Virus record (IMG/VR): IMGVR_UViG_3300020125_000503
Coordinates: 1 to 46,046 of that record
Origin: a virus
Direction: 5' to 3' (one strand)
DNA: 46,046 nt
This document shows positions 28,593-36,923 of this stretch, one piece after another. A program made the position numbers and the translations under genes. How positions within the stretch are numbered: the stretch's first letter is position 1; every line of letters begins with the position of its first letter. The notes below the pieces were generated by a model, which made no database searches, was not told where the DNA came from, and saw nothing but the letters and a program-made list of their open reading frames with translations.

Positions 28593-30367
28593 TGTCGACA
28601 CCCACGCCGCAGTTCTCGGATCTGACGACGATCCCGACGCAGGCGCAGGTGCTCGCAAACGAGGTGCTGCCGCAGCTCACCGGCAACGGCGTCAACACCT
28701 CGTCCTGGGTCCTCAACGATCCGTATCGCAACCTGGCGATGGCGGTGGCCTTCTGCCGCCAGCTCGCCCGCGTGGCGCTCGCCGCCATCGTCTGCGCCGG
28801 CTTCGAAGACTTCGTTTTCGGGCGCTCGATCCCACCGGGTGGACTCGACGTCACGGGCTGGGCTCCGTTCGTCGCAAGAAATCGCTACGGCCTTTTGCAA
28901 AAGCCGGCGACCTATACGCAGCGCACGATCACGCTGACGAATACGACGGCGTCGACGTACTCGAATCTGGTGCCCGGCTCCATCATCATCGCGTTCCCGT
29001 CGGGCAATCGATACTTTCTGCAGGGAGGGCAGACGACGGTGACCGTCGCGATCGCCGCGGCCGACACATCCGCCCTCGTCGGGTCCACGCTGGGCTTTCC
29101 GGCGACGGGCACGATCCTCATCGACAGCGAGCAGATCACGTACACCAGCGTGACGCCGACGAGCTTTCTCGGCCTCGGCCGCGGCGCCAACGGCACCACG
29201 GCGGCGACGCACGCGCTCAACGCGGCCGTCTCGCAAGTGATCACGATTCCGGCAAACGGCTCGCTGCAGACGACCTTCCGCAGCGAATTCACGTTCGGGC
29301 CGGGCTCGACCTACAACACCGATCCGCCGGGTTCGACGCTGGCGATGGTGACGTCGAACTTCCCCGGCGTAACGGCGAGCAATCCGGCACCGGTCTTCTC
29401 GCCTGTGGCAACAGCCGGCAGCGGCCTCGGAACGGTCACGCCCAGCGGCTCGCCGACGGGCGGCCCACACAACGTCACCGTGCAGATCTTGGGCACGGGC
29501 TCCGTCGCCGGCTCGACGGTGCAGTGGTCGACCTCGCTCGACGGCGCGCCCTTCGTCAACCAATCGGGCTCGAGCGCATCGGTCGGCTCTGGCATCACGG
29601 TCACGCTCGGCGACAACAGCGGCGGCACGAACGCCTTCGTGCAGGGCACGTTCTACTACTTCACGACGCCGGGCACCGACATCACCCAGGTCGGCGCGGC
29701 CATCGAGACGCCGCAGGCGCTCGGGCAACGCTGCGCAGGCTTGTGGCCGCTGCTGCCGTTCCTCTACGATCAATTCGGCAACTTCGTTCCGCCGGCATCA
29801 CCGACGACGAATGCGTATGTCGCGCTCGCGCTGACCGTCAACAAGAACGTCGTCATCGCGTTCGTGCAACAGGACGCGAACATCAACGGACTGGTCCACC
29901 TCTACGTGGCCGGGCAGGGCGGCGCGTCCCTGCCGGCCACCGTCGTCGCCAATGTGCAGCAGACGTTTCAAGCGTTCAACATGCTCACCGACCAGGTGGT
30001 GGCGACGACGCCCACGGGGCGTTCGGTCTCGCTGAGCCTGTCGAGCGGCGCCATTCAATGCAAGAGCTCGCTCTTGGCGAGCGCCAAGCAGACGATGTCG
30101 CAGCGCCTGGCGGCCTATCTCGGCGGCACCGACCCGGTGCAGCCGCTCGGCATCAACGGCACCATCGACTACGACTACTTGATCTCGCTCATTCGCACGA
30201 CACCGGGCGTGACCAAAGTTCCGGCCGGTGCACTCGTCGTGACGCTCAACGCCGTCAACTACACCACCGACGTTCCGCTGCCGATCACCCCCGGCGCCGT
30301 CGAAGTCGCGCAATGGAGCCAGGCCGGCGCCGACATGGCGACCGTCTTCTCGTTCCAGACCATCTAG
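28592..30367 (+). CDS. Baseplate J-like protein (Mu gp47) with two inserted modules
   Basis: A 591-residue protein. The N-terminal 100 residues and C-terminal 220 residues (LVHLYVAGQGGASLPATVVA, TTPTGRSVSLSLSSGAIQCK) resemble baseplate J/gp47 wedge proteins. Two modules are inserted. Residues 147-216 (STLGFPATGTILIDSEQITY, TPTSFLGLGRGANGTTAATH) match the C-terminus of the tail terminator at 20214-20915. Residues about 279-360 (NVTVQILGTGSVAGSTVQWS and so on) match the beta module of the gp36-like and sheath proteins. Insertions into the middle of J proteins are known; sharing them with head-neck proteins is unusual. Confidence 0.75.
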   Translation: MSTPTPQFSDLTTIPTQAQVLANEVLPQLTGNGVNTSSWVLNDPYRNLAMAVAFCRQLARVALAAIVCAGFEDFVFGRSIPPGGLDVTGWAPFVARNRYGLLQKPATYTQRTITLTNTTASTYSNLVPGSIIIAFPSGNRYFLQGGQTTVTVAIAAADTSALVGSTLGFPATGTILIDSEQITYTSVTPTSFLGLGRGANGTTAATHALNAAVSQVITIPANGSLQTTFRSEFTFGPGSTYNTDPPGSTLAMVTSNFPGVTASNPAPVFSPVATAGSGLGTVTPSGSPTGGPHNVTVQILGTGSVAGSTVQWSTSLDGAPFVNQSGSSASVGSGITVTLGDNSGGTNAFVQGTFYYFTTPGTDITQVGAAIETPQALGQRCAGLWPLLPFLYDQFGNFVPPASPTTNAYVALALTVNKNVVIAFVQQDANINGLVHLYVAGQGGASLPATVVANVQQTFQAFNMLTDQVVATTPTGRSVSLSLSSGAIQCKSSLLASAKQTMSQRLAAYLGGTDPVQPLGINGTIDYDYLISLIRTTPGVTKVPAGALVVTLNAVNYTTDVPLPITPGAVEVAQWSQAGADMATVFSFQTI

Positions 30368-30377
30368 GAGCTCGCCC

Positions 30378-30806
30378 ATGTTCCAGCGCCTGCCGCAACC
30401 ATTCGGGCAATGCATCAGCCTCGTCGGCGCCGCGCTGACGACGGCCTTTCAGGGAGGCACAGCCGTCGCCATCTCCGGTGCCGAAGAGATCGACGTCGAG
30501 CTGCTCGCCACGTTCGATGCGTCCACGACGCTCACCAATCAAATTTTTCAGCTGCAGGTCTCCGACGACAATTCCAACTGGGAGCCGGTAGCGACCACGC
30601 TCGCATCGACTGGCGCGGCGCCCGCCACGTCGCAAACGCTCAATGCGTCGGCGGGCACCACCGTGCGCGATCGCATGCAGATTTCGTCGGCTAGCCTGAC
30701 GACTTTCCGCAACGCCAAATACGTGCGCGTCGCCGCCAAGTGCACCGGCACCGTGAAGACGGGCGACTCGGCGGTGGCGAACCTCAACTACACGATCCTC
30801 GGATAG
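30378..30806 (+). CDS. Virion protein, probable baseplate/fibre component
   Basis: A 142-residue, strand-rich Thr/Ala protein (EEIDVELLATFDASTTLTNQ, IFQLQVSDDNSNWEPVATTL) lying between J-like and I-like genes. The pattern suggests a single beta-sandwich domain such as those binding sugars. AGGAG precedes the ATG. No family name can be given. Confidence 0.6.
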   Translation: MFQRLPQPFGQCISLVGAALTTAFQGGTAVAISGAEEIDVELLATFDASTTLTNQIFQLQVSDDNSNWEPVATTLASTGAAPATSQTLNASAGTTVRDRMQISSASLTTFRNAKYVRVAAKCTGTVKTGDSAVANLNYTILG

Positions 30807-30812
30807 CAGCCG

Positions 30813-31868
30813 ATGGCGTTCCCCGCTTCGACCTATTTCCAGGCGTGGGCGTCGCGCCTGCGCCTGTCCATCATGGGCATCAAGGGCACCGCCATCCTGA
30901 CGGCGTTCGCCAAGGTGCTCGGCGATATGACGGTCGACTGGGGCACGCAGGCGAACCTCGAGCACCTGTCAGACTTCGCTGGCGCGCAAAGCGTCGCGCT
31001 GATCGCCAGCGAGCGCCAGCTCGATACCATCCCCGGAGAAACGACGGCCGCGATCGGCGCGCGCGCGCCGCAATGGATCACGCTCGGCCGCTTCGTCGGC
31101 ACACCACTCGGGATGCTGTTGGGGCTGCATTTCCGCGGCTTCGACAATGCCGTCATCGTCACGCAAAACGGCATGGCGTATCAGCTGAGCCTGCCCCTTC
31201 CGCCCTTCATCGTTGGGCAGCCGTGGGACCCGACGCCGAATCTCGTACGCACGGCCGAATCGAGCCTCGCTGTCGCGCTGACGTCGAACAAGACGCCGCC
31301 GACAACGCAGCAAGCAGGGCGCAAGATCCCCGCCGGCAATAGCTGGTGGGCGTTTGATAACGACACCGATTTCAGCTCGCGCTTTGCAATCTTGTTTCCG
31401 GGCCCGACATTCCCGACTTATTTCCTGACCTGGGCGCGGGTGACGTTCACCGCGACGAGCTCGGGCGCCGCCGTCTGGAACAACGTTTTCCCCGATACGA
31501 CGTACGTGATCGGCTCGATCGGCGTGACGGTCACTGACGGTGGCCCGTCGGTAACGGTGCATGCCGATGGCAACACGAAGACCGCGACGGGCGTGACGCT
31601 GGTGGCGTCGGAAGCATTCACCGGTTACGCCGACGTCGTCGCTTACCAGGCAGGCGCGACCAATCCCTACGCCGATCTGCATCCCTCAGATCTGCAGCGC
31701 CTGCAGACGACGATCAAGAAGTGGCGGCCCGCCAAAGCAACGTGCGTGGGCGTCTACGTCCTGGTGCAGGGGCACTTCTGGGCCTGGCCACCACAGACGT
31801 GGGGTCAGGCACAAGCGGCTGGCTATGCGTGGGGCCCGTCGACGATCGCAAGGATGGATGGAGCATAA
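30813..31868 (+). CDS. Tail protein I-position (Mu gp48-like)
   Basis: A 351-residue protein in the place where baseplate protein I links wedge and fibre. The N-terminal part has FAKVLGDMTVDWGTQANLEH and the C-terminal part LQRLQTTIKKWRPAKATCVG, followed by VLVQGHFWAWPPQTWGQAQA. The latter is like the W-rich tail of Mu gp48/P2 gpI proteins, where a helix ends in KKWRPA. A strand-rich insert lies between. Its stop is followed at once by the adhesin gene. Confidence 0.65.
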   Translation: MAFPASTYFQAWASRLRLSIMGIKGTAILTAFAKVLGDMTVDWGTQANLEHLSDFAGAQSVALIASERQLDTIPGETTAAIGARAPQWITLGRFVGTPLGMLLGLHFRGFDNAVIVTQNGMAYQLSLPLPPFIVGQPWDPTPNLVRTAESSLAVALTSNKTPPTTQQAGRKIPAGNSWWAFDNDTDFSSRFAILFPGPTFPTYFLTWARVTFTATSSGAAVWNNVFPDTTYVIGSIGVTVTDGGPSVTVHADGNTKTATGVTLVASEAFTGYADVVAYQAGATNPYADLHPSDLQRLQTTIKKWRPAKATCVGVYVLVQGHFWAWPPQTWGQAQAAGYAWGPSTIARMDGA

Positions 31869-32912
31869 ATGTCGACCCTCTACACAGGCAATCCCGCTGC
31901 CACACAGGCTCCGGCGCCGGCCCCAGGGATCGGGGCGATTCCGATTTTTTCACTTCCGGTGAGTGCTGACGGGCTCGATCCGACGAGCATTTATCAGGCA
32001 CTGAAATGCACCGCTGACTATCTGACCTATCTGAATCAGCAACCGAAATCGCTATTCACCGATGGCCTCGACGGCGATGCCACTCTCGACGGGACAAATA
32101 CCGTAAGCTGGGCGAGCAAAGTCGGTAACGTCTACACGATGACGCGCGATGCGTTTCCGCGCAATCTGACGATGACCAACGCCGGCGTCATCCTCAAAAC
32201 GGCAAACTGGAGGCTTCTCGGCAGCGGCCTGTGTACAACGGTCGGCGGGGCGGTTATCCAAAACGACGGCCCCGCTGGAAGCGGTGGAAATGGCGGCGTC
32301 GCCATCGCCGCTGGGTCGCTCGGAGTGGGATCGAACGGTGGGTCTAATCTTGCGACGAACAATCCGGGCGGAAACGGTACAAATCTCACCGCCGTGATCG
32401 GCGCGCGTGGTGGCAGCGGCGGTACAGCGGGTGCGAACGGCGGCGGCGCCGCAGGAACCATCACGGCCCCCGCGGCTTCGGCCGGAAGCGTTCACGTCCT
32501 GAATCCGCAGACCGCTGGATTCATTTTCAGCACCACTGCGACCTGGCTGCAGATCAATGGTGGCAGCGGCGGCGGCGCCGGCGGCGATGCATCCGTTACT
32601 GGCAGCGCCGGTGGCGGCGGCGCTGGCGGCGGAATCATGGTCGTCATGTTTCGACAGTTCAATCTTGCCAATGCGTCGGATATCCATTGCGCTGGCGGAG
32701 CTGGCGCAAACGCTGTCGCCGGCGGAGGGACTGGCAGCGGCGGCGGCGGCGGCGGCGGTGGCGGCGTACTCATCCTCGCCGCTGGCAACATCAATCAGAC
32801 GCTGTCGGCGGCAGTCAACTGCGCCGGAGGCGCCGGCGGCCTTCATGCGGGCACGGCCGCCGATGGCGTCGCCGGAAGCAATGGAACGCTTCTCTTATTC
32901 TCGCTGGCTTAG
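31869..32912 (+). CDS. Glycine-rich tail adhesin/fibre
   Basis: A 347-residue protein. The first 130 residues are an ordinary attachment part. From about 135 to 210 and 225 to 340 the chain consists of Gly-rich blocks (GPAGSGGNGGVAIAAGSLGV, GGAGANAVAGGGTGSGGG) separated by short strands. This resembles the polyglycine sandwich of T-even gp38-type receptor-binding adhesins. It directly follows the baseplate I-like gene, so a receptor-binding role is likely. The glycine codons give simple-sequence DNA here, which is coding and not a separate repeat. Confidence 0.7.
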   Translation: MSTLYTGNPAATQAPAPAPGIGAIPIFSLPVSADGLDPTSIYQALKCTADYLTYLNQQPKSLFTDGLDGDATLDGTNTVSWASKVGNVYTMTRDAFPRNLTMTNAGVILKTANWRLLGSGLCTTVGGAVIQNDGPAGSGGNGGVAIAAGSLGVGSNGGSNLATNNPGGNGTNLTAVIGARGGSGGTAGANGGGAAGTITAPAASAGSVHVLNPQTAGFIFSTTATWLQINGGSGGGAGGDASVTGSAGGGGAGGGIMVVMFRQFNLANASDIHCAGGAGANAVAGGGTGSGGGGGGGGGVLILAAGNINQTLSAAVNCAGGAGGLHAGTAADGVAGSNGTLLLFSLA

Positions 32913-33098
32913 CGGACGGGTACAGCTCGGATCGGAGAATTTCTTGTCGCCGAGCTGATACGCGACACCACCGTCGATGCTGATGGATGTACACGTCGCC
33001 TCGGAGCTGGGGGACGCAGCCACCGTTTCCTCGGCGGGCAAACCCTCTGCAACGCAGCCTGACATCATGATCGCCGCCACCATCGCCAATAGACGCAT
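32895..33098 (-). CDS. Minus-strand lipoprotein, candidate moron/superinfection exclusion gene
   Basis: A 67-residue product on the minus strand inside the plus-strand tail region. MRLLAMVAAIMMSGC is a signal peptide with a lipobox and lipidated Cys15. The mature part is about 50 residues with two cysteines (ATCTSISIDGG, DPSCTRP). Its last bases overlap the end of the adhesin gene tail to tail. Small outer-membrane lipoproteins expressed separately from late genes often block receptors against related phages (T5 Llp type). Its place next to the adhesin makes that a good guess, but it is inference. Confidence 0.65.
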   Translation of the reverse strand: MRLLAMVAAIMMSGCVAEGLPAEETVAASPSSEATCTSISIDGGVAYQLGDKKFSDPSCTRPLSQRE

Positions 33099-33102
33099 GA
33101 GG

Positions 33103-33118
33103 GTACGACGGATCGTAC
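33103..33118. promoter_or_regulatory. Inverted repeat just upstream of the minus-strand lipoprotein
   Basis: GTACGA-CGGA-TCGTAC begins 4 bases before the lipoprotein start (33098, minus strand). The same half-sites GTACGA and TCGTAC occur, with wider spacing, in the 28-bp palindrome at 6397-6424. It may be an operator or a leader hairpin of the lipoprotein mRNA. Confidence 0.4.
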
Positions 33119-33191
33119 TCCCGGATTATTTTGCGATCTACTGCGGCATTTCGTCGCAGGTCTAACCCAATAAAACGCTGAGGTTTTGCCG

Positions 33192-33434
33192 ATGGCCCTG
33201 CAGGTCGTGACGGTCACGCTGACCGCGCAGGCCAGCAAGACCTTTGTCTTCAACAAGCCCGTCGCCAATTACGGCAAGAGCGCCGCCGGCCTGTCGATCA
33301 CCGACGGTAGCCCGCCGCCGGCGCAGTCGTACATCGCCGACGTCGACAACGGCAACGGCACCATGACCGGCACCCTCAACCTCTCCGAGACCGTCACCGG
33401 CACGGCGACGATCGTGGTCTACGACACGCCATGA
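33192..33434 (+). CDS. Small strand-rich protein, probable virion component
   Basis: An 80-residue protein (VVTVTLTAQASKTFVFNKPV, GTLNLSETVTGTATIVVYDT) with the look of a single beta domain. Its stop overlaps an ATG at 33431. It lies between adhesin and the secreted fibre-like protein, so a fibre accessory is plausible. Confidence 0.6.
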   Translation: MALQVVTVTLTAQASKTFVFNKPVANYGKSAAGLSITDGSPPPAQSYIADVDNGNGTMTGTLNLSETVTGTATIVVYDTP

Positions 33435-33442
33435 GGAGCTTC

Positions 33443-34900
33443 ATGCGCAAGCTGTCTATCGTCTTCCTCGTGCTCTTCGCCGCGGCCGGCGTCGCTCGCG
33501 CGCAGGGCTCGCAAGGCATGCGCGGCACCTACTGGCTGTCGCTCACCAAGCTCGGCTCCAATCCATGCGGCGCTTCTCAATACTGCCTGTACATGCGCAG
33601 CAGCGACGGCCACCTCATCTACAGCAATAGCGGATCGACAACCGACCTGAGCGCCGGCGGCGGCGCGGGCACGCTGTCGACGGTTTACGCTGCTGGCGCT
33701 GGCCAATCCGACTCGACGATGACGCTCGATTCGACGCGCCTCGGTGTGCGCATTCTCGACGCGGGGACCTCGATCAATACGCTCTTCACCGTCGCCAACA
33801 ACGCGGCGAGCACGAATTACTTCCAGCTCACGACCAACGCGCAGCAGCTCATCAAGGGCGCGATGGCCGACGGTGCGAGCGCCGTTGGTCTCGGCATCGA
33901 CACGACCACGACATGGGCGAACGCGACGAGCAAGCCGCTGCGCGTGCTCACCGGCGGCTCCGAGCGGTTCAGCGTCACCGGCGCCGGCAATCTGAACCTC
34001 GTAGCGAACGCGTCGATCGTCGGCGCGAGCTCGGCGACAAACACGACGGCGCTGACGCTGAGCCCGAACGTCGCCGATGGTGCCAGCTCGATCGCCTGGC
34101 TATTGAACAACACGACGACGCTGAGCAACGCGACGGCCGAGCTCATGGATGTGCAGAACAACGGCACATCGAAATACCGGCTGCTCGTCTCGAGCGCGCA
34201 GTATTCCGGCTCGCTCAAGGTCGGCGGTCTCGGCGCGCCGACGTACCAACTTGTCGTCGGTCCCGACGTCGGCGGTAGCGCCTCAAACGTGGTCGCGACG
34301 TTCTCCAAGGGCGCGGCCACGAGCGCGTCGATCTTCGTTGGTCCGGGGAGTTCCTTCGGAGAATATGGATGGGACAACGCCAACTCGCGCGTCTACTTCA
34401 TCACCTCTGCGTCGAATCAGGCGATTTGCTTCGGCCAGGGTGGTAATGGCAACGCCAACTGCACCCTCTTTCTCGACGCCAACGGCGCCATCAGCAATCT
34501 CTCGGCTGCTGTTGCCGGCACCGTCGGCACGTCGTCGAATATCTACAGCCAGGTCTGGCAGCGGCAGAACATCGGCGTCTCGACGGCGCCGGCGTTCTCG
34601 GCGACGGTCGCCGTCAATTGCACCAACGGCGAGCTCGTGCACATCGGTTCGGTGAACGCGAACGTCACCGGCGCAACGATGACGTCGGGGTCTGGCGCCA
34701 ACGAGCATTGCACCGTCGTGTGGGCGAAGGACGCGACCGCGAACGCCTATACGATCACCTGGTCGGGCAGCAACGTGCGCGCGGTCTCGGCCGAGGCGAT
34801 GAGCACGACGGCGTCGAGCCTCTTCGTACAAAAGTTCGTCTGGGATGATCGCCTCGGCACCGCGGCATGGGTCGAGGAATCGGCCAAGCAAACGCCGTAA
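33443..34900 (+). CDS. Fibre-like repetitive protein with a Sec signal peptide
   Basis: A 485-residue protein. GAGGAG gives ATG 33443 as the best start (ATG 33431 is also in frame). MRKLSIVFLVLFAAAGVARA is a textbook Sec signal with cleavage after ARA. The mature part is Thr/Ser/Asn/Gly-rich and repetitive (LGIDTTTTWANATSKPLRVL, ALTLSPNVADGASSIAWLLN), as in bacterial and phage fibre stalks. A C-terminal domain has EHCTVVWAKDATANAYTITW. A signal peptide on a tail-fibre-like protein is unusual, because phage virions assemble in the cytoplasm. It may instead be an exported surface protein. Confidence 0.65.
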   Translation: MRKLSIVFLVLFAAAGVARAQGSQGMRGTYWLSLTKLGSNPCGASQYCLYMRSSDGHLIYSNSGSTTDLSAGGGAGTLSTVYAAGAGQSDSTMTLDSTRLGVRILDAGTSINTLFTVANNAASTNYFQLTTNAQQLIKGAMADGASAVGLGIDTTTTWANATSKPLRVLTGGSERFSVTGAGNLNLVANASIVGASSATNTTALTLSPNVADGASSIAWLLNNTTTLSNATAELMDVQNNGTSKYRLLVSSAQYSGSLKVGGLGAPTYQLVVGPDVGGSASNVVATFSKGAATSASIFVGPGSSFGEYGWDNANSRVYFITSASNQAICFGQGGNGNANCTLFLDANGAISNLSAAVAGTVGTSSNIYSQVWQRQNIGVSTAPAFSATVAVNCTNGELVHIGSVNANVTGATMTSGSGANEHCTVVWAKDATANAYTITWSGSNVRAVSAEAMSTTASSLFVQKFVWDDRLGTAAWVEESAKQTP

Positions 34901-34920
34901 CTCGAGAAGGGATATTCGCC

Positions 34921-35286
34921 ATGATTCGTGTCGTGCTTCTGCTCGCTTTGTTCTCGGTGCCGTTTCCGATTCTTTCGACGGCTCCGATTCAGCAATCGAT
35001 CTCCGGCGGCAACGTCACCGCAGCCTGCAATCTGACGCCGCTGACCATTCAGCTCAACGCCGACGGCAGCTTCGCGGTCGTCCTCGATGCCGCGCTCAAC
35101 GGCGCTCACCGAACGCGCGTCAACGGCATCTCCGCCGACGGGACGACGTTCACCCTCGACGGACAGCCGATCGTCTCGCCGCCGGCCGCGCTGCAGGCGC
35201 TCGGCACGCACCTCGCCGCCGCCTCGCCCAAGATCACCGCCGCGTATAGCGCTGCTGCGGTGTCCGCCGCGATTTGTGGACCGTGA
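34921..35286 (+). CDS. Small secreted protein
   Basis: A 121-residue protein with an N-terminal signal sequence (MIRVVLLLALFSVPFPILST) and a strand-rich mature part (LTIQLNADGSFAVVLDAALN, GTTFTLDGQPIVS). AGAAGGG precedes the ATG. It follows the signal-bearing fibre-like gene, so the two may work together outside the cytoplasm. No family is recognised. Confidence 0.6.
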   Translation: MIRVVLLLALFSVPFPILSTAPIQQSISGGNVTAACNLTPLTIQLNADGSFAVVLDAALNGAHRTRVNGISADGTTFTLDGQPIVSPPAALQALGTHLAAASPKITAAYSAAAVSAAICGP

Positions 35287-35294
35287 GGACGAAG

Positions 35295-35435
35295 ATGGAA
35301 GACCTGGAGCAAGCCCTGGCGACCCTGACCCGTACCGTCGACGCACTCGAATGCCCCGAGCAGGAGCGCCGCGATGAGCAAGGACGAGATGAAGTCGAGC
35401 TCGAGCCCCAGCTCGAGCCCGCTCACGCTGGCTGA
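35295..35435 (+). CDS. Short acidic ORF overlapping the next gene
   Basis: A 46-residue product (MEDLEQALATLTRTVDALEC, then Glu-rich) with GAGGA before the ATG. It overlaps the gene at 35374 by 62 bases in another frame. A nested pair in a lysis region recalls i-spanin/o-spanin layouts, but no signal or lipobox is present here, so that reading is not supported. Confidence 0.4.
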   Translation: MEDLEQALATLTRTVDALECPEQERRDEQGRDEVELEPQLEPAHAG

Positions 35436-35847
35436 CCTCGACGCCAAGCTCGATCGTATCGCCGGCCAATGCGCGCAGGCGATCGTCCAGAGTGACCGTG
35501 CCATCCGCGTCTTCGCCGCCAACGCGCAGCTCGACGTGCGCACCAAGCGCGAGATGCAGGACGTCCTCACCGAGACGCGCGCCGTGCTCGCTCAGGTGCG
35601 CGATAGCCGCACCGCGCTCGTGAAGCAGGCCGAGCAGCGCGCCGACTTCGCGCCAGCGCCGCGCAAGCGCGCGGACGACTCGATCACCGCCTCGTTCAAG
35701 CTCGAGATGCGGGGCAAGCGCGACGACGACGAGCTCGACGACGAGCCCAAGAAAAAGAAGATCCGCATCATCCTCGCCATCATCAAGGCGGCGGCGGCGA
35801 TCGCCGCCGGCGCCGCGGGGCACTGGCTGTGGCCCGGGGCGCGATGA
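35374..35847 (+). CDS. Membrane-anchored coiled-coil protein, lysis region
   Basis: A 157-residue protein. The first part is Ser-rich. Residues 20-95 are helical (LADLDAKLDRIAGQCAQAIV, REMQDVLTETRAVLAQVRDS). A charged KKKK stretch precedes one C-terminal membrane segment (130-149, RIILAIIKAAAAIAAGAAGH). It is a tail-anchored type of protein. Its location upstream of the lysis enzyme suggests a holin accessory or spanin-like role (inference). The stop overlaps the next ATG (ATGA). Confidence 0.6.
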   Translation: MSKDEMKSSSSPSSSPLTLADLDAKLDRIAGQCAQAIVQSDRAIRVFAANAQLDVRTKREMQDVLTETRAVLAQVRDSRTALVKQAEQRADFAPAPRKRADDSITASFKLEMRGKRDDDELDDEPKKKKIRIILAIIKAAAAIAAGAAGHWLWPGAR

Positions 35848-36218
35848 ACGAGCGCAGCTACCGCACGCCGGCGACCGTGGCCGAGCTCCGGCAGCTGTCC
35901 CCGAACGACCCCGCCGTGCTCGCGCTCGAGCAGCCGCTGCCCGAGGCCGAGGCGCTGCCGCCGCCACCCGTCGGGTCGTCGAGGTCCTGGCTTGACCAGG
36001 GCAGCAGCGAGCTTTCCGACATCATTCGACCGGTCTATTCGCCGCGCGAGGCCAACGAGAAGCTGGCGGCGGCCGCGGCCGCGCGCGCGGCCGGCAGCTC
36101 GATCGAGGCGCGGCTGCAGGCCCTCGAGGCCGAGCTCGCTCAGATGAGGCGCCGGCGGTTCCCGCTCGCGCGCCTGTTTCGATGGTTCCGCCTGCAGCTG
36201 CGTCGCGCGCGCGGCTGA
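35844..36218 (+). CDS. Hypothetical protein, lysis region
   Basis: A 124-residue protein starting MNERSYRTPATVAELRQLSP. It has a Pro-rich centre, SWLDQGSSELSDIIRPVYSP, and an Ala-rich helix (EARLQALEAELAQM) with a basic end. It is coupled to the membrane protein upstream. Not recognised. Confidence 0.6.
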   Translation: MNERSYRTPATVAELRQLSPNDPAVLALEQPLPEAEALPPPPVGSSRSWLDQGSSELSDIIRPVYSPREANEKLAAAAAARAAGSSIEARLQALEAELAQMRRRRFPLARLFRWFRLQLRRARG

Positions 36219-36245
36219 TCGCTTTCACCAAAAAGGAGATTCCCA

Positions 36246-36917
36246 ATGCTGAAGCAGTGGGTGGCCGCCGTTGGCGTGCCGCAGCTGGTGGTCATCGGCG
36301 CGCTCGTGGTGCTGTGGCTGCTCGAGCAGATCCTGGCCGCGACCAAGAAGGTCACGGCCAATTCGATCACGCAGTCCATCTTCAACGCGCTGTGGACGTG
36401 GGCGAAGTGGCGCTACCCGTTGGTGGCCAAGCTCGGCAACGTCGCGTCGCCGCCCGCGCCCGACAAGGCCACGCCGAACAATACGCCGACGCTGTCGATG
36501 CTGTTGCCGTTGCTGGCGTTGCCGGCATTGCTCTCCGTCGGGTGTACCGTAACCGCGCGCCAGGCGCTGAAGCAGGACGAAGCCAAGGCGGCCGCGGCGA
36601 TCCTGAAAATCGAGCCCTACCTGAAGGACCTCGAGGACGGCGCCATCGACGTCGGGCCGTGTGGCGTCGATGCGGCGGCGGATGTGGCGGCTGCGCTCGC
36701 CGGCGCCAAGGGCTGGGTCACGACGATCTACAACTTCTATTCGTGCATGCGCGAGGGCATCAAGAAGCTGCGCGCCGAGATCGCCGCCAACCATTTGCCA
36801 ACGCCGACGATCGAGCACCTGCAGGCGGTGCAGACGATCAACGTGCTGGCCGTGCGTGCGCACTCCACGTTCGGGCCGCTCAACGCCGCGCCGGCGCCGC
36901 CGGCGCCAGCACCGTGA
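36246..36917 (+). CDS. Two-segment membrane protein, possible holin or lysis factor
   Basis: A 223-residue protein. A first membrane segment lies at 11-30 (VPQLVVIGALVVLWLLEQIL). After a linker, a second one at about 83-100 ends LLSVGC, which looks like an imperfect lipobox. The C-terminal 120 residues are helical and soluble-looking (AAAAILKIEPYLKDLEDGAI, EGIKKLRAEIAANHLPTPTI). AAAAGGAG precedes the ATG. It lies 6 bases before the lysis enzyme, the usual holin place. If Cys100 is lipidated and the first segment is retained, the product could span inner and outer membranes. Confidence 0.6.
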   Translation: MLKQWVAAVGVPQLVVIGALVVLWLLEQILAATKKVTANSITQSIFNALWTWAKWRYPLVAKLGNVASPPAPDKATPNNTPTLSMLLPLLALPALLSVGCTVTARQALKQDEAKAAAAILKIEPYLKDLEDGAIDVGPCGVDAAADVAAALAGAKGWVTTIYNFYSCMREGIKKLRAEIAANHLPTPTIEHLQAVQTINVLAVRAHSTFGPLNAAPAPPAPAP

Positions 36918-36923
36918 CGAGCC

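Noticed and set aside
32270-32880. Simple-sequence DNA repeat
   Set aside because: The GGC-rich pattern is explained by glycine codons of the adhesin gene.
31869-34900. Diversity-generating retroelement at the adhesin/fibre genes
   Set aside because: No reverse transcriptase or template repeat is visible anywhere in the closed genome.
35295-35847. Overlapping i-spanin/o-spanin pair
   Set aside because: Neither product has a lipoprotein signal, and the membrane segment is C-terminal.
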